From: Spirochaetaceae bacterium
Lineage (GTDB): Bacteria; Spirochaetota; Spirochaetia; Treponematales; Breznakiellaceae
DNA: 7,303 nucleotides
Assembly: GCA_031255115.1 (NCBI GenBank)
Contig: JAIRTD010000162.1
Location: forward strand, 1-7,303
Reading direction: 5' to 3'
Below are positions 6,648-7,303 of this stretch, piece after piece. The translations under genes were made by a program, and so were the position numbers. Each line of letters starts with the position of its first letter. Position 1 is the first letter of the stretch. Below the pieces are notes generated by a model. It was given only the letters and a program-made list of their open reading frames with translations, was not told the origin of the DNA and made no database searches.

Positions 6648-6697
6648 CGCAGGAACTGTCCTGACAAATAACGCGGGGACTGTTCGGGCAAATACGG
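6643..6697. repeat. 24-bp tandem repeat, about 2.3 copies, spanning the EF-G stop codon
   Basis: Copies lie at 6643-6666 and 6667-6690 (19 of 24 bases identical), with a partial third copy at 6691-6697. Each unit starts AATAACGC and contains a GGAACTGT or GGGACTGT core. The first unit includes the TAA stop (6645-6647). Because 24 is a multiple of three, the second unit supplies another in-frame TAA (6669-6671), while the third unit has TAC instead. Confidence 0.7.
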
Positions 6698-6714
6698 ACG
6701 GCGCCCGTTCCAAT

Positions 6715-6751
6715 GCGGCCATTGCCGCGGGTTAAAGCCTGACCCGGCTTT
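6715..6751 (+). other. Two small hairpins in the EF-G 3' untranslated region
   Basis: GCGGC (6715-6719) pairs with GCCGC (6724-6728) around CATT. AAAGCC (6734-6739) pairs with GGCTTT (6746-6751) around TGACCC. Neither has a following T-tract, so they are not terminators by themselves. They sit between the tandem repeat and the strong terminator and may shape the transcript 3' end. Confidence 0.4.
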
Positions 6752-6771
6752 GACCTTTTAAAAAGGAGGCT

Positions 6772-6811
6772 CCGCCTGACCGTTTGAAAAAATGGTCAGG
6801 CGGTTTTTTTT
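6772..6811 (+). terminator. Strong intrinsic terminator of the EF-G-like transcript
   Basis: CCGCCTGACC (6772-6781) and GGTCAGGCGG (6794-6803) form a perfect 10-bp stem with a 12-base loop, directly followed by eight T (6804-6811). This is a textbook rho-independent terminator, about 125 bp after the stop codon. It separates the EF-G unit from the flavoprotein unit. Confidence 0.92.
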
Positions 6812-6822
6812 AGCGGACTACC

Positions 6823-6835
6823 GTAACGGCGTTAC
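6823..6835. promoter_or_regulatory. 13-bp perfect palindrome, possible operator
   Basis: GTAACG (6823-6828) and CGTTAC (6830-6835) are perfect inverted copies around one G. The site lies after the terminator and about 55 bp upstream of the -35 box of the next promoter, a place suited to an activator or repressor dimer. No regulator gene is in the window. Confidence 0.35.
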
Positions 6836-6888
6836 TACGCAAAACATTATGCGCAATGCGTGTAAAATCTTGTTTCATTATTTAAAAC

Positions 6889-6917
6889 GTGACAAAAATT
6901 CAATATATGCTGATAAT
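6889..6917 (+). promoter_or_regulatory. Promoter for the exported flavoprotein gene
   Basis: GTGACA (6889-6894, 5/6 to the -35 consensus) and GATAAT (6912-6917, 5/6 to -10) are separated by exactly 17 bp in an AT-rich stretch. Transcription would start near 6924, leaving a leader of about 100 nt before the ATG at 7027. The rest of the 379-bp gap (6648-7026) holds the repeat, hairpins, terminator and palindrome listed separately. I see no gene in it. Confidence 0.65.
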
Positions 6918-6938
6918 GAACCAGTTGTATGACAAAAT

Positions 6939-7003
6939 CTTCTAAAAACCCAACGGGGGTTTTCGGAAGAGCCATACTTTATCTGTTTTCAGGGTAATCC
7001 TGA
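6939..7003 (+). promoter_or_regulatory. Structured 5' leader of the flavoprotein mRNA
   Basis: The first hairpin pairs CTTC (6939-6942) with GAAG (6966-6969) and AAAACCC (6945-6951) with GGGTTTT (6957-6963), with a 2x2 internal loop and an AACGG terminal loop. The second pairs TCAGG (6989-6993) with CCTGA (6999-7003). Neither has a U-tract, so they do not look like an attenuator terminator. I do not recognise a known riboswitch class here. Confidence 0.45.
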
Positions 7004-7026
7004 GGGGAACCGTAGAGGGGGTACAA

Positions 7027-7303
7027 ATGAAGAAACTTGTTTTTGGGATCTCGTCTCTGATAGTCATAACCGGTCTTGTACTTTCCAGTGTACGCTGCCA
7101 GACCTTTAAGTCTGCGGAAGCTGAAGTATACAACGCCGATCTTGTCATTGTCGGCGGCGGCTGGTCCGGTACGCTGGCCGCATTAAAGGCCGCCGAAACC
7201 AATCTCAAAGTCGTTGTTCTTGAAAAAGAATCCGCCCTAGGCGGAGGCACTGCCTTCCTGGCCGTAAATACCGCATGGGGAAACCCCAGGGCCCAGGCCG
7301 ACG
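7027..7303 (+). CDS. Exported FAD-dependent oxidoreductase (fumarate reductase flavoprotein-like), N-terminal part
   Basis: Only the first 92 residues are in the window and the gene runs off the right edge. ATG 7027 has GAGGGGG (7015-7021) 5 bases upstream. Residues 1-23 are a Sec-type signal or anchor: MKK followed by a hydrophobic stretch (LVFGISSLIVITGLVLSSV). Cys24 follows, but the preceding Arg23 is a poor lipobox residue, so lipoprotein status is uncertain. The FAD-binding Rossmann motif is DLVIVGGGWSG (38-48) with the acidic end of strand two at Glu66 (VVVLEK), then LGGGTAF (71-77), as in FAD_binding_2 proteins such as fumarate reductase, urocanate reductase and related exported reductases. 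The substrate cannot be told without the catalytic C-terminal part. It would act outside the cytoplasmic membrane, perhaps in anaerobic electron disposal. FAD-dependent dehydrogenases with other substrates are alternatives. Confidence 0.8.
   Translation, partial: MKKLVFGISSLIVITGLVLSSVRCQTFKSAEAEVYNADLVIVGGGWSGTLAALKAAETNLKVVVLEKESALGGGTAFLAVNTAWGNPRAQAD

Noticed and set aside
6279..6722. A minus-strand frame with a repeated TVPALFV peptide
   Set aside because: The peptide repeat is only the 24-bp tandem repeat read backwards, and the rest is antisense to EF-G domains IV-V.
6924..7026. A riboswitch in the flavoprotein leader
   Set aside because: I could not match the hairpins to any known riboswitch core, and there is no terminator or clear sequestering helix over the ribosome site. 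It is kept only as a structured leader.
6942..7250. A 102-residue minus-strand frame across the flavoprotein start
   Set aside because: It overlaps the signal peptide and FAD motif of a better gene, and it runs through the leader hairpins.

Overview
The window looks like a chromosomal segment of a spirochaete, most likely a termite-gut-type Treponema. This is inferred from protein flavour (a topoisomerase IV pair of the kind shared by spirochaetes and Bacteroidetes, and a divergent EF-G paralogue), moderate-to-high GC coding DNA, and AT-rich intergenic regions. No rRNA, tRNA, CRISPR array, insertion sequence or phage gene is visible. Most of the DNA is ordinary housekeeping sequence. The interest lies in regulatory sites and in departures from family consensus.

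Layout. Bases 1-209 hold the 3' end of a reading frame with a C-terminal membrane helix, broken by one in-frame TAA. A 70-residue protein of unknown function follows (210-422, +). It converges on the topoisomerase genes, with an imperfect UUCG-capped hairpin between them (472-505). The minus strand carries parE then parC (4442 down to 513), 3 bases apart and surely one transcript. They encode the ATPase/Toprim and DNA-cleavage subunits of a type IIA topoisomerase, probably the chromosome-decatenating topoisomerase IV.

The 126-bp gap at 4443-4568 is a compact divergent control region. The -35 boxes of the parE and EF-G promoters overlap by five bases on opposite strands, and a small palindrome fills the parE spacer. 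Rightward lies a 692-residue EF-G-like translational GTPase (4569-6647, +) whose G motifs depart from canonical EF-G, including loss of the catalytic histidine.

After it come a 24-bp tandem repeat that includes the stop codon, two small hairpins, and a strong intrinsic terminator (6772-6811). A second promoter (6889-6917) and a structured leader of about 100 nt then precede the start of an exported FAD-dependent oxidoreductase (7027 to the window end, truncated).

How the genes relate: parE and parC act together on DNA topology. The EF-G-like gene is linked to them only through the shared control region. The flavoprotein is an independent unit behind its own terminator and promoter. I see no clear new multi-gene system. 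The best leads are the overlapping divergent promoters, the histone-H1-like tail on ParE, the altered quinolone-pocket residues of ParC, and the altered active site of the EF-G paralogue.
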